Assembly: GCA_024663395.1 (NCBI GenBank) | Contig: JANFAH010000072.1 | Location: forward strand, 1-64,000 | Direction: 5' to 3' | DNA from: Pisolithus tinctorius | Lineage: Eukaryota > Basidiomycota > Agaricomycetes > Boletales > Pisolithaceae | Length of the DNA stretch: 64,000 nt | Shown: in pieces, positions 1 through 12,391 of the stretch | Position numbering within the stretch: position 1 is the first letter of the stretch | Layout: each line of letters starts with the position of its first letter | Notes under the pieces: generated by a model | Told to the model about the DNA's origin: nothing | What the model saw: only the letters and a program-made list of their open reading frames with translations | Databases searched by the model: none | Program-made: the position numbers and the translations under genes

Positions 1-1385
<1,385 letters not shown>

Positions 1386-1672
1386 GGTCAAGCCAGACGT
1401 GCCCTATACCTTGAGGTCGGGCGCCTCAAGGGTGAAGTTTCCAAGTTGGGGGTGGAACTAGCACCCTACTGTTTCGGTATCGAGCGTCGTGCTCAGCGGG
1501 TGCTTGCGACGTGGCTGCACTAATGATGGAGGAGTCGGGGCACTCATAACTCGGCACCAGCGTTAATCGGGTGAACGGAAATGGAAGTTCGTTCCCACGA
1601 GTCCACGTCGCGGTCACCGGTTCCTGGAGAACGTGTTTATTGCTCTCTCGTTCCGTTCTCTTCTGACCGACT

Positions 1673-3429
1673 ATGCGTGCTCAGCACACCACTCACGCTC
1701 TTCCGGCATTTCCAGTTTATTCATGCGCATTCATCTCGGACGATTTACTGGTGGCTGGCGGTGGAGGAGGAGCTTCGAGGAGCGGGGTCAAGAATAAACT
1801 CGTAAGTCGACACACTCACCTGTAGAACCCCCCCTCACAAGTCAGTGGTGGGCAGAGACTCTTCCGCTTATCTGTCAAGCAACAACTAGAATGCTTAGCT
1901 GAATTTGAACTCGACAAGGACGAAGACGCTCCCATGAGCATGGCTGCTCATATCGAGGTACAACTGAACCGCAAACATGCTGCAATGCCTAAGCCATGTT
2001 TACAGAGCCGGACCATAGTGTGTGGTATCAACAGCGCCACAGCCAAGCTGGAAAAGGGGGAAAACGAAAATTGCAGGAAGTTTTCGATAGGCGGTGATGA
2101 CGAGTTCAAGTGAGTGGCGCGGGTGCCCTCTCGTCTTGCGTGATACATATGAACCAGATTCACCCTGCTTGGAACCCGTGGGACCATATCACCTGGAAAT
2201 ACTGAAGACTACCAGGTACGGCCCATGTCTCCTTTTACCGGTGGACACTGAATACCCCTTCATAGCGTTTAAGTGTACTATCCAATGATGCCCAGTTCGT
2301 GGCAGTAGGCAGCGAGCACGAGGTAACATCTTACAGGGAACGGTTAGCCGCAATGATGCTAACGCGAAGATCCAGCTTACACTCCTCTCTTACGAGAGTC
2401 TCTCTCCCGTTGCCCGACCAGTCCACGTGTCCAGAGGCGAGATATACGATGCAACGCTATCTGCTACTCATGTGTGTTTACATTGTTTTCTCGTGCCTTT
2501 GCCGTGACATCTTGGTCAAAATAGCTTATTTTAGCAACTAGCGTCAATCTCCTCGTCTACGCGCTTCCCGCCGCCCTGCGATTCGGAGGGAAGGACAACC
2601 AGGAGAACGCGATTATAGATAATCCGCACACTCCTATTGATACTCTGCCAGAATTGAAACTGGTAAAGACCCTGGACATTCCCCCGATCTCTACCATCCC
2701 AACAGGGGCTACCGTGACTTTCCGTGCTGCAAGGTACGAAATATTTTAGATGTCATATCAAGGATTCCCAGATGCAACGAGTTGTGCCAGGCTGCACCCA
2801 TCTGAGGTGGATCTGGTTTATTCGGTCATCAATGTTTCCCTTCCTCGTGCACCGAAAGCGAAGACAGCAAAGAAGCAAGCGTACATCTTGAAATGGAGAG
2901 TTTCGGCTGCAGATGACGGGGCATTCTCCGCTACACTAGAAGGATCGCGCAAGATCAGTGAGGGTAGTTTGACGTGCTTCGATGTTAGGTGTGGCCCCTT
3001 TGTAGCTCTATGGTGCTGTGAGTAACATAACGCAGCCCCGACGGAAAACTGTTGGCGTTTGGCGTCTCCGATTACAGCCTTGGCATACTTGATGCCAATA
3101 ATCTTGCAGTACGTCCTGCTCTAGCGACCTTTTCTTTCGTGAATGATGAATCGATGCATCACAGCCGCTCCTATCAATTTTGAAAGCTCATGAATTTCCG
3201 ATAACTGCACTTCGTTTTAATCCGTCGTCGAGGCTTTTGGTCTCTGGAGGAGTCGACAGTTCAATACGAATTGTTACCATCCCCGAGAAGTTTGGTGGTT
3301 CATGTCAGTGAATTCTCGTCTCTTTCCAATTTCGTCTGATGAATTTACTATGCAGCATGGAGCGTGACAATCTTGATAATGCTCGCCATCCTAAGCGTCA
3401 TACTTGCGATGATAATGTCGAAAGCGTAA
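1673..3429 (+). CDS. SEC12: Sec12-like guanine nucleotide exchange factor for Sar1 (WD40, ER membrane)
   Basis: ER membrane exchange factor that loads Sar1 with GTP to start COPII coat assembly. The ATG at 1673 leads into LLVAGGGGGASRSGVKNKL, the Sec12 N-terminal signature; exon 1 ends at 1801 and exon 2 resumes at 1856. Later exons read EDAPMSMAAHIEVQLNRKH, then CGINSATAKLEKGEN, typical of fungal Sec12. WD-repeat blades follow, for example PDGKLLAFGVSDYSLGILD and ITALRFNPSSRLLVSGG. The last exon is a single C-terminal transmembrane helix, WSVTILIMLAILSVILAMI, ending in SKA and a TAA at 3429; the C-terminal anchor fits the family's type II topology. About seven introns. The middle exons (2110-2540) were the hardest to splice. 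Confidence 0.88.
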
Positions 3430-3549
3430 AGTGGTATGAGGTACTAGTGCCATGGACAAACATCACTATAGCTTGTCTCCCTCGTTGTTTTATCTCTACA
3501 TATTAGATTGTATTTAATGTATATCATTCTGACACAATGTAAGAATGGT

Positions 3550-4412
3550 CTAATCATAATCTTCCTCTTCCACCAGTTTCCGTTTTACTCCATTTGAAGG
3601 TTCAGTGGCTGTCTGAATTTCCTCCATCGCATCGTCACCTGCGCTCTCGTCTTCGTCTTCGTCCTCACCGGCTCCACCAAATAGGTCAGCCTCTTCCGCT
3701 CCATCACTACCGTCATCGGCGGTACCACTTGCCACGACTGGCGCACTTGCTGGGGAGCTAGCTGCCATTTCTACGTCGATGGGTGTGACTGGTGCGTTGT
3801 TCGTGGGTATAGTAGCAGGTTCCATATCAGCGTCATCCTCCTCTTCATCCTCTTGTGCACCCGGTGCCTCTTCCTCCTCTTCAATTTCCTCAATTTCCTC
3901 ATCATATAATTTTACGGACGGTGGCGGTTTGTTGGACACTAGCTCAAAATTGACGGAAGTAAGGGTTTCCGACGCTGGCGGCAGCCGTACGCCAAACACT
4001 TCGGGTACCGCTGGGAGAGGCGTTGCGTTTGTCTGAGTCGCAAGAGATAGCAAGTGCTGCAGAGCGAATCCAACCCGTCAATTTATGTACATGGTGCCGC
4101 GAGGAGTAGTCGGCGACTTACTTCCTTCGGTATGCGTCCGCCAAACTCCCAGCCCACGAGGGCTTGCACTGCCAGAACTACGTCATCCATTTCAATTTTG
4201 GAGGTGCCGGATCGACCTGCATGGTCCGCATATACCTGAGCGTCCGAGAGTACTTGCACGGTATATCGGTGGGCGAATTCAAGGAGTTGGTGCAGAACGC
4301 CCGGTTGCGCATCCTGCACTGTGGGCGTGGATGCCAATAGAAGAGCGATTGCTCTTGCGGTGGGCGGAAGTGTGTCTGCCGCTGGGATCTGGTTGGTCTG
4401 TGGTCGGGACAT
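3550..4412 (-). CDS. TAF9: TAF9, histone-fold subunit of TFIID/SAGA
   Basis: Histone-fold TBP-associated factor shared by TFIID and SAGA, pairing with TAF6. Two exons: 4122-4412 and 3550-4056, joined through a 65-base intron (gtaagt donor, ctgcag acceptor), giving 265 residues. The N-terminal histone fold is clear: PTVQDAQPGVLHQLLEFAHR, then YTVQVLSDAQVYADHAG and DDVVLAVQALVGWEF. It is followed by HLLSLATQTNATPLP and FGVRLPPASETLTSVNF, the conserved TAF9 region after the fold. The C-terminal third is an acidic Glu/Asp tract, probably disordered. Only 110 bases separate its start from that of ISU1 on the other strand. Confidence 0.93.
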
Positions 4413-4444
4413 AAGTCTGACAGCCGAGGCGTGGGAATTCCCCT

Positions 4445-4457
4445 GTTATCTGATAAC
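4445..4457. promoter_or_regulatory. Palindromic GATA site (ATCWGATAA type) in the TAF9/ISU1 promoter
   Basis: GTTATCTGATAAC is a perfect inverted repeat around a central T. It contains ATCTGATAA on the top strand and ATCAGATAA on the bottom strand, so both strands match ATCWGATAA, the consensus described for fungal iron-responsive GATA repressors (SreA/Sre1/Fep1 group). It lies 66 bases upstream of the ISU1 ATG and 33 upstream of the TAF9 ATG. Function is inferred from the motif and the identity of ISU1. Confidence 0.5.
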
Positions 4458-4522
4458 AATTAGTCAGCCGACGTCTGACGTTATTAGTACTCCGACGAGT
4501 TTTGGTCTTTCTCCTGACTACC

Positions 4523-5230
4523 ATGTTCCGCTCAGCACTGACGAAGACCGTCTACAACACGACCGCCGCCGCCAGACCTCCGGCAGCAGGCTTGGTGTCT
4601 GTGCTCTCTCGCGGCTACCATGAGAACGTTATCTCACACTACGAGAACCCAAGAAACGTGTGTATTTCCCATTTATATCTAAGAGAGTCTCTTAGTCACG
4701 ACCACGCTTACAGGTGGGCTCTCTTCCGAAAGGTGACCTCGACGTAGGCACCGGTCTCGTAGGCGCACCTGCGTAAGTGCCTTCCTCACATCCTGACAAG
4801 GCTGCTGACCTTTTTTTTTGCGTAGCTGCGGTGATGTTATGAAGTTGCAAATTCGTGTAGACGAGAATGGCATCATTAGCGAAGTCAAGTTCAAGACCTT
4901 CGGATGCGGGAGTGCCATCGCATCTAGTTCGTACTTGACAGAGCGAGTGAAAGGTCTCAGTCTGGAAGACGCGGGAAAGGTTAAGAACACGGAGATTGCT
5001 AAGGAGTTGTGCTTACCACCTGTCAAACTTCACTGCTCAAGTGAGTTGCGTGCTTCTGACGTTGAACGTCCATGTGACTTGAACCTTTTTTCCTAGTGTT
5101 GGCAGAGGACGCTATTCGTTCGGCAATTCGGGACTATCGGTCGAAACGCACTCAGGCGGCCGACTCCAAGCAGACTGGTTTCGTCGACGTCACGCAAAAT
5201 TCCTCTGCTGGGGAAATGGCTCATGCCTAG
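4523..5230 (+). CDS. ISU1: IscU-type iron-sulfur cluster assembly scaffold, mitochondrial
   Basis: Scaffold on which mitochondrial Fe-S clusters are built, working with the cysteine desulfurase, frataxin and the Hsp70 chaperone. Four exons: 4523-4657, 4714-4772, 4826-5040 and 5097-5230. The basic N-terminus (MFRSALTKTVYN) is a mitochondrial presequence. The mature part carries all three cluster-ligand cysteines in their usual settings: GTGLVGAPACGDVMKLQI, FGCGSAIASSSYLTE and LPPVKLHCSMLAEDA. The LPPVK motif recognised by the mitochondrial Hsp70 is intact. Length (about 180 residues) is normal. The gene is divergent from TAF9 and its promoter holds an ATCWGATAA palindrome. Confidence 0.97.
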
Positions 5231-5444
5231 TCGTAGATTACACCTTACTAGCTTGCATCTTTCCGCGCGCACATAGTTGAGTCCGTATGCCAATTCACTC
5301 TGATGATGTATACTTTTAAGTCGTAGTTTGTCGGGTCATTTCCGTGTACTATCACCATTACAACATGATACTGATTGTGCAGTTCGATCGCCATCGAAAA
5401 TAATACAGTGATGCACTACACCCGTGAAGGTGTCCTTGGAAATG

Positions 5445-7541
5445 TTATTCCCCCTTCTGCCCCACGAACGAGAAAGTACCACCTGCAAACCAGCGATCAT
5501 TTGCTTCCTTAACACGCTGAGCAGCTGCCGCGCGATTAAGCTCGAATCCTGGATAGATAAACTCAGGGAACAAAACAATCGTAGATGAAAGGTAGACAAA
5601 CCCTGCACAGGGGTAACCGTCAAGGACGTTGCCGTTCCCGATGTAGAAGAAGCACTGCTTTGGGCTGCGCGCGCAAGCATCGCTGTGCGAAGCTTGTTCG
5701 CTTTGGACAGTTTCGCTGTTCACGTTGGTGTTCTCAGTGATGTCGACTCGGAGGCCGCAATTACTTACCACGACTCTTCGCCTCTCCCATGCCAGCCCGC
5801 ACTTTCCCGGAACCTACACCGATCATGCCAAGTCCCTTCGTTTGGTCAAAAGCGCCAACCTCCTCTTCGGGTTGTCCAAACAGCATACGGTTTTGGAGTT
5901 TCCGAAGTTCTGTCTGTGCGTACGCTTCCTTAGCTTTCCGAGCGCTGGAAATCATGCGGCGTAAGGCTCAAACATGGGACGGTTTAGGGGGGCACAAACC
6001 GTCTTCCTCCTCTGCGCTTCTTGGGCCCGTCATTGGGGACAGGAAGGGCCTTGGTAATTTTGGCAGGTGGCGGCGCCGCTAATCGATCGATGTGCCTTTC
6101 GATCTTTTCCCGTAACTCTTGACCGTACGAACCTGGAGAGATTGTTACAGGCTGAAGACGTATTTACCTTATCCTTACCGTCTCTCCGAGTTCTCTCAAG
6201 GTCCATACGGGCCGCGAGTACGCATTTAGCTCCAACTGTTCGTTGTACCTTGAGTTGGTACTCGGGCGGCGTTTGCTGAATTAACTCAGACTGGAAGACG
6301 AAACCGGTATGCCGACGTTGTGTCGCAGTCGAGAACCCAAGTGCTAGTTTTTTCTGAGCACCAAGTAGCTGAAAGAGAAGAAATAGTTGGAAGGTGATCT
6401 TTCGGTAAAGAGGAAAATCGAAATTACGTGGACATTGCATGACGGCATTTTGGCTAGGGCATTAAGACCACCTGCAACACCGAGCAACTTCGCTGCTGTG
6501 GTTGTACCAACAATAGCTGAAAGATTCGGGGCTAAAACATTCATTCTTGAGCTGACGTACATAAATATCTGCAAGCAAAAACATAAGTGCAACACCACCC
6601 AAACAATGCAATTACAGACCCTTTTGCGCACATCCTCCAGCCGGTCTGCCAGGTCGCATGCTTTCTCCACAGCTATCCATTGAGCTTCGGTAAGCGGTTG
6701 GCCGGAGCTGGTGGTAGCCGTTATGAGGACACTCATAATAACGGCAGGTGGTAGCACTCCAGAGAGATCAACTTTTGTCGGGTCCTGCAGTCGCAATACT
6801 GTGAAGACAGAGACAGGTGCATACATGAAACACACTTTCCTCGTTATTTGCGAGAATGCGCACAGCACGTATATGCTGCGTGGGGTCTGGAATTAGTTGC
6901 TCCAACTCCGGGAATTTTGGCGCATAGTGATCGCGGATAAACTGGTGCGAAACATATGTTAGATAATGTAGGAACACCCTCCGAAGCTGGCATACTTTAT
7001 GCACAACAAGAATCTCATTATCGACGTCCACGGACAAGTTGTTCGCTTGAACGATGAGGTTGTATTCAGGATTGAGATGAGCTGGTAACGATATGGCATC
7101 TGCTGAACTGGGGTTCGCCTGGAATTTCTCTATTTCCTGGAAGAAATGTCATTGCACAAGGCGTCGAATGAAAACAAAAGCACTTGCCTTTAAGATATCT
7201 GCCATGCGCTTGCTGCCCTCTAGCTTTGCTATTGAGCTCACGTTGTCTATACCCCCTAAGTCCATTTGTTGCACATCCTCGGCATCCAATTCTTCCGCAG
7301 GTCTAACGCCACCTTCGAGGACGAATCCTTCTACAGCACCGGCGCCGTCCGCACCTGCTTCGTCCACATCCTCCTCCAAATCTGACATATCAATATCGTC
7401 TTCCGCCTTGCGTTTCAGTGCGTTCAGAGCCGAGCCTGAAGTTCTCCCTGTATCCTCCTTATTATCTTGGTGTCCATCCTCCCCACCGTCGGAGAGGCCT
7501 TCGATGTCAGCGAGGAGCTCATCTGCGAGGTCACCCATCAT
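5445..7541 (-). CDS. PRP31: Prp31, U4/U6 snRNP splicing factor (NOP domain)
   Basis: U4/U6-specific spliceosomal protein needed to form the U4/U6.U5 tri-snRNP. It starts at 7541 (second ATG at 7538) with an acidic region containing [20 protein letters not shown]. The NOSIC part reads [13 protein letters not shown] and [16 protein letters not shown]. The Nop domain follows with [39 protein letters not shown] and [20 protein letters not shown]. The Prp31 C-terminal domain has [20 protein letters not shown] and a last exon with [20 protein letters not shown]; the stop codon is at 5445. At least eight introns. Protein order and all signature blocks are preserved, so the gene looks intact. Confidence 0.95.
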
Positions 7542-8309
7542 GAGAAGAGTTTAGCGAACAATTCAAAGTAGCTTGGGCGACACTTGCATCGCGCTGCTGA
7601 CGTAAGCGACAGGACAAGAATGTGCTGCTTTGGACAGCCCTGACTCCTGCAACAAACCCAATTAGGAACCACTTTTGAATCGGAACTTGTCTTGCAGAAC
7701 AAATTCACCTCCCCTCGATATGTCAGTTACTGAAGGATCTAGCGGATCTCTTTTACTACTAGTACTACTACACGCCCCTGGATCTCTTCAAGTGTCAAGT
7801 ATGGCTCTGGTCAGATGAAGAGGGGGAGAAAACTTGTAAAGAGCTGGGGGTGATGCCCAAAGGGGATGGTGCAGCATCGACTTCGGTATCCGCGCTGGTT
7901 CATGACTAGCACGCGAGGCTTAAGTAAAGCTGATACCGTGTCCACGTCTAAACATGAGACATCGTAGGCGCCATCGGTGACAACCACCGAAAGGGAAACA
8001 TGGACGCCACTCGTCGCACAACGTACCTACTTGAGACGTGCATTTATATGCAAAATTTTATATAGTACATACCTGTTTCGCGTGTGGAAACTATGCGACA
8101 GCTAGCACTCTCACCGAAGTTGGAGGGTCGATTATCACGGTTATCTAGAGTTCTACATATTTTCCCGGCGCAGACGTTGTGGCACGCGACAAGGCTGACG
8201 CACGGAGCGACCGACTGGGAGTAGTGATATACATGGACGACAGGTCATCGGTACGAACCAAAACATACATAGCGCGGGCCGTGGTTGGTTTTAGGAAGGG
8301 GGTGGAATT
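7542..8309. other. Intergenic spacer without a recognisable gene
   Basis: Lies upstream of PRP31 and downstream of SmG. Reading frames are short and broken; I see no domain, tRNA or repeat. It presumably holds the PRP31 promoter and the SmG 3' region. Confidence 0.6.
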
Positions 8310-8649
8310 CTACCGCGTCGCCTCCAAGATTTCCATCGAAGTGACGCTGTTGCCGCGAATAACCTTGGGATAGATCAGGTTAGCGATCGAGGGGCTGAGT
8401 ATATACCAACCACATACCACGGTACCAATAGGATGTTTCTGAGCAGGAGTGGTTTCTTCCAAGCCATCGTCGATCACAAGGTTGAGGAATAGATCATAGC
8501 CGCGTAACGTTCCGCTGACCTTACGGCCACCTTGGAGATGGATGAACAATTTCTTGTCCATGAACTGTGATGTTCGTGGTTTCAGTACAGAAACACAAGA
8601 TCTGTCGGCCACGAACTTTTTTGAGCTCTGGTTGCGAAGCTTTTGACAT
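8310..8649 (-). CDS. SNRPG: Small nuclear ribonucleoprotein G (Sm core)
   Basis: Sm-fold protein of the heptameric ring around the Sm site of spliceosomal U snRNAs. Three exons (8617-8649, 8418-8564, 8310-8363) encode 77 residues, the normal size. Exon 1 encodes MSKASQPELKK, close to the N-terminus of animal SmG. Exon 2 carries the Sm1 motif (LHLQGGRK-type, here FIHLQGGRKVSGTLRGYDLF, then NLVIDD). Exon 3 completes the Sm2 motif with VIRGNSVTSMEILEA. The first exon is too short to be found without splicing; its donor is gttcgt, somewhat off consensus. Another core splicing factor, PRP31, lies next to it on the same strand. Confidence 0.95.
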
Positions 8650-8960
8650 CTCTGGCAGCCTGTGTGTTAGAAAGACTATTACTAGGCCGAGGGGTCTTGG
8701 CTTTATTTAATTTGCTATGTTTGGCTTGCTAGTCGAAGGGGTCGACTGCAGCACGACACCTATTCGCTCCGCTTTACCCGTTCTTACCCATAGTTCTAAC
8801 CTCGAAGAGAGCACTTCGGTGAGTCCTTCATCGTCTCCTTTCACCCTCAGTCCATTTGTATTCCTTCATACATGTGTGTGGCGGAAATGAACAAGTCCAA
8901 CAGCCATAATTCGATATCAAACGCGGTCGATATCCGTTAGGGCGTTCTAAGGACCAGCAC
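8650..8960. promoter_or_regulatory. Divergent promoter between SmG and the RGG protein
   Basis: A 311-base spacer shared by two outward-facing genes. TCGATATC occurs twice, at 8911-8918 and 8927-8934, within 50 bases of the downstream ATG. I see no clear TATA box. Whether the repeat binds anything is unknown. Confidence 0.4.
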
Positions 8961-10556
8961 ATGGAAACTCAAGCTTCTCGTTCAACACCAAATAACCCTA
9001 CTCCCACTGTCCAAGGTTCACCGCGAACCCGGGACCTCAGGAACCTGCGAACCAAGGAACCGGGTTCTGCATTCCGCGGAATCGGTAGAGAAAGAGGTGG
9101 GCGTGGTAATAGAGGAGGTCGAGGTGGTGGTCGGCAGCAGAGTAACTTCACTGGTAGGATTCGTGCAGAAAACCCCAGTGATTTTTTGTCTCAGCCCGAC
9201 ACAGTCTCATCTAAAACCGAACCCTCTTCCAAATCTCTGGCTTCGCCGTCTATTCCATCCGTCGACAAATTGCCTGAAAGAGCCGTTGATGGCGTGCCAG
9301 AACGTGTTACCGGAAAAGCACAGTCCGGACGATCGTCACGCGGTCCTCCCGCCGTCGTGGTCCGTGCTCCTGAAGCGTCACCCCTCACACCTTCCAGTTC
9401 CCCCCGGCTCTCGAACCGTCGGAGACGCCCCCATCAGCAGGGAAAAGGTCCATTGGACCGCAACTCAAAGCCCTCATCGCCCCGAGCGTCGTCGAAGCCC
9501 CAAAAGTCTAGGAACAATTCCACGTTGTCTCCTTCGCTTCCGCGTAAGGATGTTCCACCTCACCTAGCAACTGCTCACGAGGCAGAAGTTCGCCATGATA
9601 TCGAGGCGTTGGTGGAACGGGTAAGGGCTGTTGCGATGGCTGAGAACCGTCCTACGACACCGGGCAGCCATATTGATTGGGCTGGCGACGAGGATGATTC
9701 CTTGCCCGACCTCGATGATTGGGGCGTGACTACAACGCATATCATGGTTAACGGGGAACGCGATGAAGGCATATCACCGATATTGGGAGATACTTTGAAA
9801 CAGCTACCGGAGCCTCACTCGGACGCCGAGCATCATAACGAGCAAGAGGGGCAGGAATGTGACGCTCAGTCCGATGGATGCCCTCAAGAGCCGCCACGAA
9901 CCCCATTGTCGGCCTCCCTACCAGCGGATGCCTCAAAAACGCCGAGCTCCCAGTTTTTACCCGATGTTTGTCCTGCAGACGTTACGTCCGCAACGGACTA
10001 TACGAAAGAAAACTCCCCTGACAGCAGAGTAGATCCTCCACCCGAGCCTTTGGAATTGACTACCGAGGGGCACTTCGTTCTGACCGACGAAGGTCTTTCA
10101 GGATCGATGCATGCGCCCTCAACAAACCTCACTCATGTGGAGCAACAGTTGCGCTCGCCCTCCAGTGAACGGGGTTTGTTCGGGTCAATTCATGCCCCTG
10201 CGAACCTTCCGGAGACCCGTTCAATCCCTAATGCACCTACTCGGGCTGCGTCGGTCAAGAATAACTCGTTTAATCGCAGTCATGGGCGTCCGCGCGCAGA
10301 GAGTCGTTCCGGTCAAGCTTCTAGATCCAGCCGATCTGGTGCTTCCTCTCCACTCGGAAAACATGTTTATACCCACTCGCGCAACCACTCGACTCCCCCT
10401 ACTGGTGGGTCCAACCAGAAGGCTCATCATGCGTCTCGCCCAGTCATCACTGGTGATGCCATATCCAGGTTGGCCAGGACGATTGGTGGTAGCCTTGGGC
10501 CAGCATCACGTAGTCAAGGTATCCCCGTCACAAAAGATTCTACCGTTGCATCTTAA
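8961..10556 (+). CDS. RG/RGG-rich intrinsically disordered protein
   Basis: Single-exon gene of 531 residues starting with METQASRSTPNNPTPTVQG. No globular domain is recognised. Residues about 40-65 form an RG/RGG box (RGGRGNRGGRGGG), usual in RNA-binding or methylated proteins. The remainder is rich in Ser, Pro and Arg. Two ordered-looking islands stand out: an acidic stretch IDWAGDEDDSLPDLDDWGV (about residue 235) and a C-terminal stretch ITGDAISRLARTIGGSLG. A motif GL[SF]GS[MI]HAP occurs twice (residues about 378 and 405), suggesting a repeated short linear motif. A role in RNA metabolism is only suggested by the RGG box. Divergent from SmG. Confidence 0.75.
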   Translation: METQASRSTPNNPTPTVQGSPRTRDLRNLRTKEPGSAFRGIGRERGGRGNRGGRGGGRQQSNFTGRIRAENPSDFLSQPDTVSSKTEPSSKSLASPSIPSVDKLPERAVDGVPERVTGKAQSGRSSRGPPAVVVRAPEASPLTPSSSPRLSNRRRRPHQQGKGPLDRNSKPSSPRASSKPQKSRNNSTLSPSLPRKDVPPHLATAHEAEVRHDIEALVERVRAVAMAENRPTTPGSHIDWAGDEDDSLPDLDDWGVTTTHIMVNGERDEGISPILGDTLKQLPEPHSDAEHHNEQEGQECDAQSDGCPQEPPRTPLSASLPADASKTPSSQFLPDVCPADVTSATDYTKENSPDSRVDPPPEPLELTTEGHFVLTDEGLSGSMHAPSTNLTHVEQQLRSPSSERGLFGSIHAPANLPETRSIPNAPTRAASVKNNSFNRSHGRPRAESRSGQASRSSRSGASSPLGKHVYTHSRNHSTPPTGGSNQKAHHASRPVITGDAISRLARTIGGSLGPASRSQGIPVTKDSTVAS

Positions 10557-10771
10557 TTTTCCGAGTGCGCTCTTATATACTTACATTGATCTATACAAGC
10601 AGCATTTATATGTGCATAGTGACGTCCCTTTCACCGTCCGGCCGGAAAACGGCGATTTACTATTTTTTTTTCCTCCCGCGGCTCTTACATCGCTACGCGG
10701 ATACCGGTTTCATACAGATGCAGGTGTATGTAATATATCAAACGACTGGTTGTTCACCTCAACACATCCAG

Positions 10772-12271
10772 TCAGCCTGTGCTGAAGTAAGATAACTCAA
10801 GCCCAATTGCTTTGATCGGCTTGGAACGACTGGAAAGATCAGAAATGACCCCTAGACTGACTAGCATTTGCTTCAACCGCCCTTCCCACAAAAGTGCGAC
10901 ATTCTACACCATTATCAGTATCAAGCGTTTTCCGAGGCACGAGTAAAACTGACATTATTAGTGGAAATTCTCGCTTTGACGACTCCTCGTAGGTCAGTTG
11001 CCATTGTGGAAGGTTGTTGATCCCATCTCTCGGCAGGCAGGGAACTGGCCCTCGTACGCTCACCATGTGAAGGAGACTGGGGAAGGGAGCGACGCATCCA
11101 CCATTCAGCCCCCATAGTCCATTCACTGTCATAGCTGTAGACATTGAAGTCGAAGCGAGAACAAAGCGATAGATCCCGAGAAACCCTGGCTGCATAAGCA
11201 GCGGATAGATGACCCATCATCGGATTGAACAACCCTGTAATGGTCGTTGGGGGCTGAGCAGGCCCACGAATCTGCGAGGAGAGCCCTGTATCGGGCAGTG
11301 TGGTAAACCGTACTCCGAGCGAGACTTGGGCGGTAACTGTCAGAAGTAAGCATGAGACCGAGGTGAATGTAATTACCTCCTGCACTTTTCTCTTTGGCGC
11401 TGACGTAGACTTCAGCACCTGCTGAAACGCGGCCCTTCAAGCCCCCTCCTGTCGCATCTTCCTCATCCACACGTTTGGGCCGAGGACCGGTCGCTGATTC
11501 CTCTGGAGGTTCTACAGGACTACCCAACCTACCGAAGTTATGCAAGACACGGACGCCCCACATACCATCGTCTGCACTCCAAGTGTATTCTGTGCACCAT
11601 TTGCCGATATCATGCTGCAGGCTGAACATTATATTGCTAGGGTTATCTCCTCGTGCCCTACCTTCGGTCACAAGACTCGAAGGAGGACCAGAGATAGCCG
11701 CAACTAGCCCTTGGACTGTGGGGGAAAGGCGAGTCGAGTACAATGCGTCCAGTCGGCCAGTAGGCAGGTACAGGCGTCCGTAGAGAAGATAATCTGTCTC
11801 CTGCTGGTCAACATTTCAAAATGGCAAGAAAAGTAGCAACAGAAACATACGCACCTCGTGTGTCAACCCTTTCACCAGCGAGCCATACTTCCTCCTGGCC
11901 TTCTGGTCTGCGAGGTTGGGCATACACGTTGAAATGCTCTGTCATGTCCTTTAGGTTGACACTACTAGAATTTTTGATGTCAAGTTCGCGCGACGTGAAA
12001 ATGTACCCCACCGAGCCGTTTAGTGATGGCAAGGCATTCATGGTGTAGGACGTATTGAAGAAGGTATTTGGGGACTTGGAGACAGATAAGTGCAGGCCTC
12101 TAGGGACAGCAAAGTCCAGAATAGCTGAACCGATATGTTCAAACTTCGTTGGTCACAATCGGATGAAGACCTACCGTTAGAGGACCGGGTCAAGTTCGAG
12201 TAGAGATTGTCCTCATTCCACCCCGTCGCCCTGTAGTAGCTACGAAGAACGTAGGGCGCGAATGGATGCAT
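10772..12271 (-). CDS. MDM10: Mdm10, outer-membrane beta-barrel of ERMES/SAM complex
   Basis: Mitochondrial outer-membrane beta-barrel that anchors the ER-mitochondria encounter structure and assists the SAM complex. The ATG at 12271 gives MHPFAPYVLRSYYRATGWNE followed by DNLYSNLTRSSN, the family N-terminus (family pattern: ATGWN-x-DNLYxNL). Further exons read SYTMNALPSLNGSVGYIFTS, then LYGRLYLPTGRLDALYSTRL, and a long exon with GLFNPMMGHLSAAYAARVSR and DLSLCSRFDFNVYSYDSEW. The last exon gives LLWEGRLKQMLVSLGVISDL and SSRSKPIKAIGLELSYFS, ending in the beta-signal-like C-terminus; the stop is at 10772. Multiple short introns. Barrel strands are spread over the whole length, so it appears complete. 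Confidence 0.93.
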
Positions 12272-12391
12272 CACAGAAGAGGCTAACAGGTGATACTACG
12301 AGGTGTAGTACAAAGTGGCACTTGGTAGGTTTATGTGTACAATGTCAACGCGGCGACGGGAAGTACACCCGCTTCGTTTCGCAAGCGACAG

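Noticed and set aside
3779..4036. Plus-strand frame rich in poly-Ser
   Set aside because: It is the antisense of the acidic Glu/Asp tail of TAF9; composition is explained by the real gene.
9097..9567. Plus-strand frame inside the RGG gene
   Set aside because: Shifted frame of the repetitive RGG and Ser/Arg region; starts at a non-conserved codon.
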